DNA from: Chara braunii
Lineage: Eukaryota; Streptophyta; Charophyceae; Charales; Characeae
DNA: 64,000 bases
Direction: 5' to 3'
NCBI GenBank assembly: GCA_003427395.1
Contig: BFEA01000029.1
Location: 1,884,435-1,948,434, forward strand
The notes beneath the pieces were generated by a model, which worked only from the letters and a program-made list of their open reading frames with translations, was not told where the DNA came from and did not search any database. Of this stretch, positions 45,481-57,770 are shown one piece after another (the stretch's first letter is position 1; each line of letters begins with the position of its first letter). The position numbers and the translations under genes are program-made.

Positions 45481-47349
45481 CGTGGAGGTCAACTTGTGTT
45501 AACTTTTTGACCCAGGTCGGGGGCTGCCTGAGAGATGGCAGTAAAACGGTGGGTGTGGTTTAGGTGGTGCCTGTTGGTCTAGGACGACCTGTAGATGGAG
45601 GTGTGGCGATGGTGGTGCCTGCCCCGTAGCTCATGTCACATTTTTATAATTCGAGTGTTGTCCTTCCATTGTTGTGCGAATGAGTTATAAAGTGAGGGGT
45701 TATTTCCTCTACAGTTTGGTCATGAATAGCGTGTCATCCCAGACATTCTATGCCTCGAGTGGGTTTTCCAATATGACATACATGAAAATTTGGATCTGCG
45801 GGAAACGTCATGTGAAACTTGGTTTGAGATTTTATTGTAAAAAGTTCCCTTAATTGAACGTCTGATAGCTAACAGAGAGATGAGGTCTCTAATTCAATGA
45901 CCTTTGTGGATTGTTGGTGTTCAAACAATACAATGGCAAGGTCGGATGTAGGGTGTAAAGGGTGATCATTGTGCATTTTTACCTCTCCCACCCCTTTGTC
46001 GCTATGTTTGTGAGAAGCATGTTGACCAGTCGGATGACATATAATTTTTCATATGTACCTTTCCATTATTAGATTGCCAGGCCCACAAACTCATCTATGT
46101 TGTTAGTGCATAGCATGTTTAAGATGGCTAAGTGCCAGTGACTCAAACACCCAATTCTCAATGCCTTGTTTAGGGGTCTCTGCTCATTTGCAGGGTCAAA
46201 CAACCACGCAACAGTTCGTACTTTTGTGTTGGCAGTCAATATGATGAGGACTTCACAAGATCTTTAAGTTTGCTTCTTGTCACAGGCTTGTCGCACGGGG
46301 TGGGTTATGGTGTTTCATTTCTCTGTGGAGTGTAAAGGGGAGCTCCCCGAAATCTCTCTCGTTACGAACCTTCGATTCCCGAAAGAGTTGAGGGATGTCC
46401 TTGATTCGCCGTGAAAGTTGGATTCCAGTTCATAGTCTGATGTAAATAACAAGTCAATTACCTTGGTTGATAGTGCTTCGGGTTGTGCTTCACTATTTGA
46501 GGACCGTGCTGGCGTGATGTGTAGCACTAGTTTGAGGAGGTGGGGCGATAACCGATTTTCCCATAGCGATGCAATTGTGGTCAACTCTTCTTGGATGTGG
46601 TCAGTGTGCATCTCACTAGCCATTTCCTGGACGAACACTTGCGGCCATTACTGTCCATCAAGAGTGAATGCAATATTCACCTCAATGCATTGAGGAATAA
46701 TCAGACTGCGTTCTGCTTAAAGTGGTTGTGCCACTTAGCCGACTTTATTAATAGTTTGTATTAGTATTCTACCAACCTTTTTCCACTGTAATCCACATCA
46801 TGAGGTGTTGCATAGTTGTTGACTGTACTTACGATCTATTAATTCTTCATGATGAACTTTCAGTTTTTCTCCCCATGTAAAGGTGGTATCCTATCATGCA
46901 GGGAGATGGAATCAGGTGAGAGAAACTTCAGCAAAACCCAATCAACCATTTCTTTCAACTGTATTTTCACTTTCTTATTTGACAAAATGGTGCGGTGTTT
47001 TGCTTTTCTCTTTCGTCTGTTTATGGCGCTGTTGGTGCTTGTGGAGGGTTGTGTCTTTCTCTTTTCCCCCCTGTCTCGTAGGTGTTGTGGTTTTTGTGTC
47101 TTGTTTGTCATTGCTATCCCCATCACCCTCCTCCTATATCTTTATGTGGTGGTTCGTTGGTATGTCATCGTCTTTATCTGCCATTATATGTTGGAAGAGT
47201 TCCGCACATTGGAGGGTGATGTTCCCTTCATGGTCATTTTCACACAGTTGGTACTTTAGGTCATCTGCAAAATTGGCAACTGCATCCACATTCTCCACGA
47301 TGGTCTCCTTGATAGTTTTTTTTTTTTTTTTTTGAGTCATTAGTGGCAC
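45481..47349 (-). pseudogene. probable upstream part of the same minus LINE, poorly preserved
   Basis: Minus frames at 47349-47134 (ETIVENVDAVANFADDLK), 47126-46860 (Lys/Arg-rich) and 46638-46315 (EELTTIASLWENRLSP) have an ORF1-like charged character, but I recognise no domain. Position 5' of the endonuclease in element sense is the main argument. Confidence 0.3.
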
Positions 47350-47624
47350 ACGATAGCCCCACTAGTATGACCATGGTTCTTATTTGTGGTTGCGAGGAGG
47401 TCTAGGCTTGAATGATGATTTGGCCTTGTCCCCAAGAGCAAGTGCCAGGTCATTGGTCTTTTTACCGTTGACGTGTATTCCTTCCAATTTTTCACGGTCG
47501 GGGACAACGCTGACCGTGCATACCATAATGTTGAGGAGATATACTTATTAATGACAAAGGTTTTTTCAAATACTCCCGCCTTGGTTCTCTTTCCCCACTC
47601 CTGCAGTCGTCGAACTGCTACTTG

Positions 47625-49470
47625 TCATCGTTCTCTTATACGAGCTCCGCTAGTTAGGGCAAGCGACAAGTTGACATTCAGATACGCGGGAGGGCTATCA
47701 ACCGAATATATCAACGTGCCCTCAAACAAGTAAGCATACCAATAAGGTCGGTTTGGAATAAATGAAACTAAGTCAAACTTATAACAATTTATTTTAGCTT
47801 CTGCATATTGCTCGAATGGGGCCAGTTCTTGTCTGATTGCGTAAACAATGGTAGTTCCAGTTTCGTTATCGCACTCGTGTGATCTGCGAGGGCATTGGAG
47901 ACAATCCACTCCTCTTGTGGCGAAGAAAGACCCTCAAGCTAATCGTTCACCCTAAGCATTTTATGCAAGTGCTCCACAATACAAGATGTAAGAAAGCGGG
48001 AGGGGAAGTTGTTTATCAGAAAACAGACTTTTGACGTTCCCAAAAGCTAAGCCACCGCTTTGACGAACTTATCCCCAAATCCAATTTTTCTCAAGCCCGA
48101 GAGCAGAAAGGTCCACCGCACACGGTCGTATGCCTTTCAGAAGTGAAGTCCATTGGCAGTAGGACAACTTCAAGGCTGAGATCTCTACTCGAAGCCAGAT
48201 CAAGTATCTGTCGAACCAGGAGCATGTTGGTGACGATTTGTTGGTCCGAAATGACACCTGTTTGTGTCCGTTGGATCAAATCTGGCAATCACTCCCCCCC
48301 CCCCCCCCCCCTTATTGGTCACGATCCTTGCCAACAACTTGTTTGACTTCCACATTAAAGATATCGCTCTCTAGGTGTGAATGCTTATTGGGTCTCCTTT
48401 CTTATGTACATGTATCACCTTAGCTCGTTCGAACTTTGAAGGCAGAGACTCTCTTCTTTGATGAAGGCATTAAAAGCAAGAGGATATCATTAGCTTGGAG
48501 GTGTTGCATTGGCATGCGGTCCGACCCGACAACCTTGCCCTTGCCGACAAATTATAAAACGTGTGTATGATATTCTCTCCCATTATATCCATGTCTAGCA
48601 TCTCCAACTTGATTTATATCATGTGTGTACTACACTTCGACTAAACCCCCTGCCATGACCTTTGCTCCACCTATTCCTCCACTCACACTTCCTCCTCCCG
48701 ATATATATACGAGTAATATACGTGAGCATACGCCAATATATGCGGCGTTGATCTCACCACCGCCAGGAGTGTGTCGAACGGGTGCTCCAAAGCGAATATC
48801 ACCCCCAACTATTTTTGTGTAGTCACTTGCCACAAAAAAACGACATGATATTTTTTCCTGTCAATTTCATCCACCTTGCCTGATTCTGAAAGTTGTATCT
48901 TCGTACATCCTCCTTCAACTGCTCTTTTCAAGCAGTTTTGAACACCATTCATTCCGCCCAGCACTTATCTTCTCCCTTTATCAGGGCATCTGCCTTGCGT
49001 TAGCCACAAGGCAACAACGACTCCTGACGGGCGTGCCGCTAGCCAGACCGCCCACTGGTTCATTATGGTTGTCGGTGGCGGGGATCTCTAAACATCCGCG
49101 TCGGGTTTGCAGTCTGCGGAAGACAATGGTTTACGATCGTCAGCAGGGTGAATGTCACGAGTAGAAATTTATGGTCAAAGGATGCCATCTGCAGGACAGT
49201 AAGTCCAACAAATTTTTCCAGCAATTTATCTTACATCCTGGCTATATCAACTTGAATGCGGCTCCTTGTTGATGCCAAGTAGCCCGTCTAGATGTAGCTA
49301 TTCGCATATGACCAAACGACTTGGAAGGCATCCTCCAACTCCCAATCCGCCATCATCAAGAGCAACACTCGCCAGTTCATTCTAGGTTTTGTCCGAGCTA
49401 GCGAATCGAGTCCTTACCAGAGGAAAACATTATAGTCCCCTATCAGCAACTTATTCTCGACCTACAGCAA
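47625..49470 (-). pseudogene. second minus-strand LINE ORF2 remnant
   Basis: In minus order: an endonuclease end near 49440 (KLLIGDYNVFL) with WRVLLLMMADWELEDAF and VVWSYANSY (49290-49390). A poorly conserved linker. The RT start at 48480-48350 (LAFNAFIKEESLPSKFERAK, VIHVHKKGDPISIHT, KSNKLLARIVTN). Then 48288-48090 RTQTGVISDQQIVTNMLLV and SLEVVLLPMDFTSE. Then 47870-47720 TTIVYAIRQELAPFEQYAEA and KFDLVSFIP, which follow the YxDD region in intact elements. The motif with the two central Asp residues falls in a deletion. Its family differs from the neighbouring minus LINE (different RT wording). Confidence 0.65.
48294..48312. repeat. C homopolymer
   Basis: About 19 C residues; length unreliable in a draft assembly. 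Confidence 0.8.
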
Positions 49471-51414
49471 AAAGGCGAAAAGCGGTTCCTGGAATCCCCA
49501 TTGCTTTCTCGTGCTTGCACGAGCATAGATTGTGGATAAGCAGATTGTTTTCTGCACCATATTCAGTAACATTCATGCCCATCTATCCCAAGAGTCCCAA
49601 GATAAGTCCTATATTTTCCCTTCAAAGAAATGGGTGCAAATTATTGCCAACCCCCCACACGTGCCTTAGGCAGGGGCCGAAAGTTCTTGTCCTTTCCCGA
49701 ACGTCGACAGCCCCTCCATTCGTATTCATTCCTCAACCGAATTTGTTTCCTCGAGGCAAAGTATTTGCATCTAATGTCTATTTATTAACCTTCTAATCTT
49801 TGTCGGGTTCTGCCTAAGTGAATGGAGGCCCAAACCTCGCACATTCAGTTATATCACTTTCAATTTCTCACTTATCATCTCACATGTGTCCACTTATGCA
49901 AATCTCAACATCCCTTGCCGTTCCATAGGCTGCAACCTTTCCCCAGCATCTCTCTAGCAAAACACACATTTCCTAGTTCTCCATGCCCCCCCGCCCTCCC
50001 ACGGATACTACCTACTAGCGGTTATATACCCTCTTTACTCTCTTCCATTCTAGCGGTTTTTCTCTCATGAGTCGTGGTATTCTGCCATGATCATTGTCAA
50101 TGTGAGCGAGGTTGCCAACGTGGTCTCCGTTCAGTACGTGTATGATTGTGTCGTTGGATCGGATTCCTACCTATGGTGTTTTGCGGCGTTCATTGCACCG
50201 AGCCATGCAACGGACTCTTTATATTCTCCGAAAATATCGTGTCGAAACAACGTTTGTTTATCGATATTATGCGGTGCTATTGGCGTAGGATAGTGGTCGA
50301 CATGAAATTTCGTCAGAGCTCTTCTGTTTTGTCCGATGGACGTCGTCACAACTCTCTCGACCCTCTCCAATTACGCAGGTCTTCCATTCAGGGATCATCA
50401 AACTAATATTTGTGTTCCACTTCTAAGAAAAAAAATACGGCAATCCTACGGACCGGGCCATCCCAGGCAGACAAGGAGACGAATAGGCGTGTCGGGATTG
50501 TAAATATCTGAAAGTTATACCTTGACCATTTCTTAATCATGACAATCGTTAATTGTTGAGGAAGAAGGGTTGTCAGAGTCAGTCATAAAAAATCTCTATT
50601 CTCCCCCCAGTCCTTGCTCCTGAGTGTTCATCAAGTCCATCCCTATGACAGATTGTTTGTAAATAAGAAAGACCACCCGGAGCATATCGTCCCGCCTCAC
50701 GTCCTCATAAATCTCAATTGGCAAGTCGCTCGCTCTATTCTTCTTTTCATGTCCGCTTCCACTGTTGGGGTGCTTTACAGATATGAACCGCTCAACGAGG
50801 GGAACCTACCCTCCTCTCCCTCATCCATTGTTCTCCAAAGCTTCCGCATTTGTGATTCTTGTTCAGCACGGGCGTCTTTTTTATTCCTCCCTCAACCCTC
50901 CTCTCCTGGAGGGATTTTCTTCATTTTTCTCTTCTTTGTCCGCCTCATCGTCATGCTGACCGTCCTCGTTTTGAGGGTGGGCTTAATTGGTTACCGCACC
51001 AATCTCCTCTAACAATATTTGTCCTCAGCACTATTACATCAATCTGTGGGTCCCTTCCTTCCCCCTACCATGTACGACGGGGATTTCTCGTCCAGACTAA
51101 TGATAAAAGGTAGAATGATGGAAACTGACTTCTGTTTCTTGCTCGCTGTCCCGCCCTCTTTCGCCTTTCCCGACCCTCTTCAACAATCATATGTAGTTAT
51201 TGTGGCATTTCAATTTGTTCAACCATTATGTTCAGAGATAAGGTTAACAACACGTATAATTTTCATCACACATATATTATATACGCAACTTTGTTCCGTT
51301 TTTTTTCAGCTCATATTTTTTTTACTCTTACCCTCAATTTTCAGGACTAATTTGAAAAGTTGCAGGTTTCTCATCGTCCATGTTATTCTCATCATAGATG
51401 TTGTTCGACTTGTC
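49471..51414. other. unassigned stretch
   Basis: Plus frames at 49389-49796, 50614-51012 and 51019-51453 (about 130-145 codons) are Phe/Ser/Pro-rich and lack recognisable domains. The 5' part of the LINE at 47625-49470 may extend into the start. No RNA gene seen. Confidence 0.35.
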
Positions 51415-51958
51415 CAAAAACGATGTTATATGGGTTCCTTTGATGGTCTTTGAGACGTTGATCACAACAAGATGTTTCATGATTTTTGGGTAGCTTAAAT
51501 AGATGGTCAGAAAGGTTTCTTTCATGGTCTTCGAACAATTCAGCACCTCAAGACGCTTCATGATTTTTGGGAAGTTCGAACAAATGACCACTAGAGTTGT
51601 CGTTGATCACTTCAAGATGTTTCATGGCTTGAATAGATGGTCATAAGGGTTCCTTTCATGGTCTTCGAATCGTTCATCACTTCCGAACGCTTCATGATTT
51701 TTAAGCAACGTGAACAAATCACCATTAAAGTTGTTTTCATGGTTTTCGAGAAGTTCTTCACCTCAAAACACTTCATGATTTTCGGGCAGATTCAACACAC
51801 GACCATAAGGGTTGCTTTCATGATCTTTGAGACATTCATCACTTCAAGATGTTTCATGAGTTACAGATAGTTTGAAAAAATGACTATAAAAATAAAATAA
51901 TGGTCTTTGGAACATTCAGAATTTCATGATGCTTCATGATTTTCGGGTTCCTTTAATA

Positions 51959-52295
51959 CTATGTTGCCACTTGTACGCACCCTCGTACGGGTACGAACTC
52001 ATACTCTTGTACTCGTACGCTACTCGTACGCTAAAAGGCCCTTNNNNNNNNNNNNNNNNNNNNNNNNNNNNNNNNNNNNNNNNNNNNNNNNNNNNNNNNN
52101 NNNNNNNNNNNNNNNNNNNNNNNNNNNNNNNNNNNNNNNNNNNNNNNNNNNNNNNNNNNNNNNNNNTTTTTTTTTTTCGTACGGGGTCGTACAAGACGTA
52201 CAGGTTCCCGTACAGGTTCCCGTACAGATCTCGTACAAAAATAACATGTACGTTTCGTACGGAAAGCCCCCGTACGTGTACTCTATGCAATGTAG
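51959..52295. mobile_element. hAT-like non-autonomous element 1 (with gap)
   Basis: Flanked by CTTTAATA (51951-51958) and CTTTAACA (52296-52303), an 8-bp duplication with one mismatch. Tips: CTATGTTGCCAC and complemented CTACATTGC. Interior rich in CGTAC words in both halves. The N gap 52044-52166 removes the middle. Flanking satellite continues across it, so the insertion is well defined. Confidence 0.65.
52044..52166. other. assembly gap (123 N)
   Basis: N run inside the hAT-like element, next to a T tract. Confidence 0.99.
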
Positions 52296-53993
52296 CTTTA
52301 ACATATAACCATAGCGGTTGTTTTCATGGTCTTTAAGACATTCATAACTTCGAGAAACTTCATGATTTTCGGGTCGCTCGATAAGATAACGATAATGGTT
52401 GTTTTCATGGTTTTCAGGATGTTAATCACATGAGGATGCTTCTTGATTTTCGGGTCGCTTGAAAAAATGCTCATAATGGTTGCTTTGATGATGTATAGAA
52501 CGTTCATCACTTCGGGATGCTTCATGATTTTTGGGTCTCTTGAACAAATCGCCATAAGGGTTGCTTTCATGGTCTAAGAAACGTTCATCACTTCGCGATC
52601 CTTCATGGTGTTGCATTCATCACTTCGGGGTGCATTGTGATTTCCGGGTAGTTTGAACAAATGAACATAATCGTTGCTTTCATGGTCTTCTGGACGTTCA
52701 TCTCTTCAGGATGCTTCACGATTCTCCGGTAGCTTGAATACATAACCATAAGGGTTGTTTTCATGGTCTTCGGGATGTTCATCACTTCGAGATGTTTGAT
52801 GATTTTCGTGTACCATGAATACATGGCCACAAGGGTTGTTTTCATTGTCTTTGGGACGTTCATCACTTCGGGATGCTTGATGATTTTCACGTACCATGAA
52901 CACATCACCATAAGGGTTGATTCATGGTCTACCGTAGAAATTAGAGCTATTTATCACTCTGGATGCTTCATGATTTTTAGATAGCTTGAACAAATGGTCA
53001 TAAAGGTTGCTTTCATGGTCTTCGGGACATTCATCATTTTAAGATGATTCATGATTTTCGGGTAGCTTGAACAGATCACCATAAGAGTTGCTTCAATGAT
53101 CTTCGGAATGTTCATCTTTTTGGGATGCTTCATAATTTTATGTTTGCTTAAACAAACGGTCATAAGGGTTGCCTTCATGGTCTTTGAGACGTTTCATCAT
53201 TTCGAGATGCTTCATAATTTTTTGGTAGTTTGAACAGATGACCATAAGGATCTCCTACATACTCTTCGGGACATTAATCACTTTAGGATGTTTCATGATT
53301 TTCGGTCAGCTTGACCAGACGACCATAAAAATTGCCTTCATGATCTTCAGGAGGTTCATCACTTCAGGATGCTTCATGATTTTCGAGAGGTTTGAACAAA
53401 AGAACATAATGATTGTTTTCATTTTTTCGAGACGTTCATCATTTTGGGTCGGTTCATGATTTCGAACAGATTGATCAGATAGTCGTAAGGGTTGCTTTGA
53501 TAGTCTTCGAGACGTTCATTACTTCAGGACGTTCATGATTTTCGGATCGCTTAAACAAATGGTCATAAGGGTGACTTTCATATTCCTCGTTGCATTCATC
53601 ATTTCATTAAGCTTCACGATTTTCAAGTTGCTTGAACAAATGAGCAAAAACACTACTTCCATAGTTTTCGGTATAGTCATCACTTCGAAAAGTTTCGTGA
53701 TTTTTTTATCGTTTTAATAAATAATCATAAAAATTGCTTTCGTTGTCTTCGAAACATTCATCACTTTGAAAGGCTTCATGATTTTCCGGATGGATTAACA
53801 AATGACCATATGAGTTGCTTAAGCGGTCTTCGGGATGTTTCATCACTTCGGGATGCTTCATGATTACGGGTCACTTTGACAACTGCTCATACAAATTGCT
53901 TTCATAGTTTTAGGGACGTTCATCATTTTGGAAAACTTTATGATTTTCGGGTCGCTTCACAGATGTCAATATATATTGCTTTCTTGGTTTTCG

Positions 53994-54123
53994 ACTGTGT
54001 AACATGATGAACGTGTTCGCGACCCTTCACGTTCGTGTTAACATGTTCGCTTGTTCGCGCAAACATCTCACGAACATCATCAGACGAACATATTTTTATT
54101 TTAGTAAAATAAATAAATAAATA

Positions 54124-54154
<31 letters not shown>

Positions 54155-54536
54155 TTTTAAGCTTATAATTTGCTACGAATTTGAACATGACTGCAATGCA
54201 AAAGTTGTTTGAATTATTATTTTACATAACATATATTTTTTCAGATTTTACCTAAGCTACCAGCCGGGCCACCTGAGTCCCGGGTGACCAGCCCGTGCAC
54301 GGCCCAGGAAAAGGTCCCCCCCCCAAAAAAAAAAAGAACTTCAAAAACATCCGCAAAAAAACTATGTTATGCAGAAAAGTAAATTGAACATCTTTTATTT
54401 TAGTGCCACATCAAAATTCTTCACGAAATTTAAAATTAAAATTTAAATTTAAAAATACTTCTTTTTATTTTTATTTTTTTCGTCCGGTTGGGAAGTGACT
54501 GCGAGCCACTCTGGTAGTCTCGACTTCATCTGAGAA

Positions 54537-54581
<45 letters not shown>

Positions 54582-54668
54582 GTTCGTGTTCAAACGATTT
54601 TTGACGCTTGTCCTTGTTCGGGCGAACATGTTCACGTTCACCTCCGAACACGAACACGGTGCTACGTA
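53994..54668. mobile_element. hAT-like non-autonomous element 2
   Basis: An exact 8-bp duplication GGTTTTCG lies at 53986-53993 and 54669-54676. Removing 53994-54676 restores the satellite reading. Left tip ACTGTGTAACATGATGAACG; complemented right tip TACGTAGCACCGTGTTCGTG. Subterminal GTTCG/CGAAC words; AT-rich middle with an AT run, a C8A run and a T tract. 675 bp, no transposase frame. Confidence 0.8.
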
Positions 54669-55714
54669 GGTTTTCGTAACGTTCCCACTAAGCGATGCTT
54701 CATTATTTTACAGTACCTACAAAGAGATGACCACAAGCTTTACTTTCATGGTCCTTGGGATGTTCATCACTGCAGATTAATTCATGATTTTCGTGTAGCT
54801 TAAGCAGATAACCGTAAGAGTTGCTTTCATTATCTTTGTGAATTTTCATCACTTCGGAATGCTTAATGATTTTCATAACTTAAACAAATGGTTATAAGGG
54901 TTGCAACTTCGGAAAGTTCAACGCTTGTTGATGCTTCATGAGTTCTTGGTACCTTGAACAGATGATCATAAGGGTTGTTTTGGGATGGTCATTACTTCGG
55001 CATGATCCATGTTTTCATGGTCGCTAAAACGTTCATCACTTCGGGATGCTTCATGAGTTTCGGATAATTAAAAAAAATGGTTATAAGGATTGTTTGCATC
55101 GTCTTCATGACATTTATCACTTCGAAACGCTTCATTATTTCAAGCTTACTCTAACAAATGGTCATAAAAGTAATTGTTATTGTCTTCGGGATGTTCATCA
55201 CTTCGGGATGCTTCATGATTTTCGGGTAGCTTGAGCAGATTACCATAAGGGTTGCGTTCATAGTGTTCGTGACATTCATAGTGTTCGAGAAGTTCATAAT
55301 GTTTGTGACATTCATCACTTCGGGATGCTTCATAACTTTTATGTAGCTTGAATACATAACCATAAGAGTTGCTTTGATGGTCTACGGAACGTTCATGAAT
55401 TCGGCATGTTCCATTATTTTAGTGTAGTTTAAACATATGGTCATATGGATTGCTTTCATGGTCTTCTAGACGTCCATCACGTCTAAATACTTCATGATAT
55501 TGGGGTAGTTTCAACAGATGGTCATAAGGGTTGCTTTCATACTCTTTTCGAGATGTTCATTGCTTCGCGATGCTTCATGATATTCGGTTGGCTTCAACAA
55601 GGGATCATAAGGGTTGCTTTCGTGGTTTTCAAAATCATTTATCACTTCGGGATGCTAGATAATTTTCAAAAAACTTGAATAGTTAGTCATAATAGTTTAT
55701 TTCATAGTCTTCGG

Positions 55715-56406
55715 CTGGGTAGCATCCGATACGCGTACGCATAAGTATACCGGCGTACGCGTACGAACCCAAAATCGCGCATACACGTACGTAAAAAAAA
55801 ANAAAAAAAAAAAAAAAATCCAAAAAATCTATTAAAAAAAAAAAATTATACAGAATAATGATACAAACAATATTTGCCTGGGAAGCATATACCCGAATTC
55901 CAAACCAAACTCCATTTAAAAATAAAAAATCTTAAAAATTTTAAAAAAATATTTTTAAATACTTTTTTTATTATTATGATAATATTACCATTTTTTCAGT
56001 TTTTAATTTCTTACTCGAGTTTGGTTGGGCATTCGGGGATCAATCCCCGGCAAAATTTGTTTGTATCATGTTTCTGCATAATATATATTTGTCATAGAAG
56101 TTTGTTTTTATTTTTTTATGTTTTTTTTTTAGTTTAAAAAAAAAATAAAAAATTATGTATTTGTTTTTTGTGTCTTTGATTTTTAACTCGAGTTTGGTAC
56201 ATAATTTTGAGATGAGTCTCGGGCAAAAGTTGTTTGAAATATCATTTTGCATTACCTAATTTTATTTGATATTTTTTCGATGACGTTTTTTTTTTTTTTT
56301 TTTTATTCCCACGTACGGGAGTACGTGTACGCGCGTACGTATCACGTACAGGAATACGTGTACTTGTGTACGCGCAACCCGCATACATGTACGAGGTGCT
56401 ACCCAT
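55715..56406. mobile_element. hAT-like non-autonomous element 3
   Basis: An exact 8-bp duplication GTCTTCGG lies at 55707-55714 and 56407-56414. Left tip CTGGGTAGCATCCG, complemented right tip ATGGGTAGCACCTCG, a 10-bp inverted repeat with one mismatch. CGTACG-rich subterminal blocks lie on both sides (55731-55795, 56311-56393) of an AT-rich middle of 500 bp. 692 bp, no coding capacity. One N at 55802. Confidence 0.85.
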
Positions 56407-56892
56407 GTCTTCGGAATGTTGATTACTTCCGGATACTTCATGATTTTCGAATACATTATATAAATTAACTATGAGGTTTCTCGTTATGGTCTTCGAGACA
56501 TTCGTCACATCGGGATGCTTCATGATTTTCAAATTGAAGAGGGCGATAAGGGTTGAATTCACGGTCTTCAGGATAGTCATCAATTCGAGATACTTCATGA
56601 TTTTCGGGTAGCTTAAACAAATGGTTACAATGGTTATCTTTCTGGTCTTTTGGATATTCGTCAATTGGGGATGCGTCATGATTTTCGAGTAACTAATGGC
56701 CATAAAGGTTGTTTTCTTGATCTTCAAGACGTTTATCACTTCGAGATGCTTCGTGATTTTCGGATTGTTTAAGTGGATGACCACAAGACTTGCTTTCATG
56801 GTTTTCGGACGTTTATCACTTCGGAAAACTTCATGATTTTGGGGTACCTTGAACAAATAGTCATACGAGTTGCTTTCATGATCTTTATGCTG

Positions 56893-57598
56893 GAAGTGAA
56901 GGACGTCTCGAAGACTATGAATGCAACTCTTATAACCATCTATTCAAGCTATTAGAAAGTCATGAAATATCCCGAAGTGATAAATATCCCTAAGACCATG
57001 TAAGCAACAGTTATGACCGTCTATTCAAGCTAACCGAAAATCAAGAAGCATCTGAAGTAATGAATGTTCCAAAAATAATTGAAGCAACCCTTATGGTCAT
57101 CTCTTCAAGATAACTGAAAATCATGAAGCATCCCGAAGTGATGAACCTCCTAACGACGATGAAAACAAACATTATGACTATCTGTACAAGCTACCTTAAA
57201 TTTATAAAGCATCCCGAAGTAATTAATATCCCAAAACCTTGAAAGCAACCTTATTGTTATTTATTCAAGTTACCCGAAAGTCATAACGCATCCCGAAGTG
57301 ATGAATGTCTGGAAGACCATGAAAGCAACCTTTATGATCATCTACTCAAGCTATCCGAAAATCATGAAGTATCCTAAAGTGATGAACATCTCGAAAATCG
57401 TAAAAAGGACCCTTATGGTCATTTATCCAAGCTACCCTGAAATCATGATGCATCCCAGAGTGATGAACGTCTCGAAAATCATGCTAGCAACCTTCATGAC
57501 ATTTGTTCAAGGTACCCGATAATCATGAAGCGTTCCGAAGTGATGAAATCACGAAAACAAATTTCATGGTAATTTGTTCAACTACCTAAGAATCATAA
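56893..57598. repeat. inverted block within the 81-bp satellite
   Basis: Here the units read in reverse (GAAGTGATGAA, AACCCTTATGGTCAT), about 8-9 units, between normally oriented units on both sides. Confidence 0.8.
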
Positions 57599-57770
57599 AA
57601 CTTCAAGATGTTTCATGGTTTTCATGTAACTTAAACAGATAATCATATATTTTGTTCCTATTATCTTTAAGACGTTTCTTATTTCATGATGATTCGGGAT
57701 ATTTACTTAGTCCATAAGGTAGCTATATGGGTTGTTTTTATGGTCTTCGGAACGTTCATTACTTCATGAA

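Larger units (their letters stand above)
51415..57770. repeat. degenerate 81-bp satellite array
   Basis: Unit landmarks on the plus strand: TTCATCACTTCGGGATGCTT, CATGATTTTCGGGTAGCTTG, AACAAATGACCATAAGGG, TTGCTTTCATGGTCTTCGGG. Excluding insertions about 4.6 kb remain, i.e. roughly 55-57 units. The period is 27 codons, and the minus strand stays open over several units at a time (KIMKHPEVMNVPKTMKATL, then MVICSSYP). The plus strand is also often open. Units are well diverged from each other, and 56893-57598 is inverted. Whether the repeat was ever coding is unknown. Confidence 0.9.
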
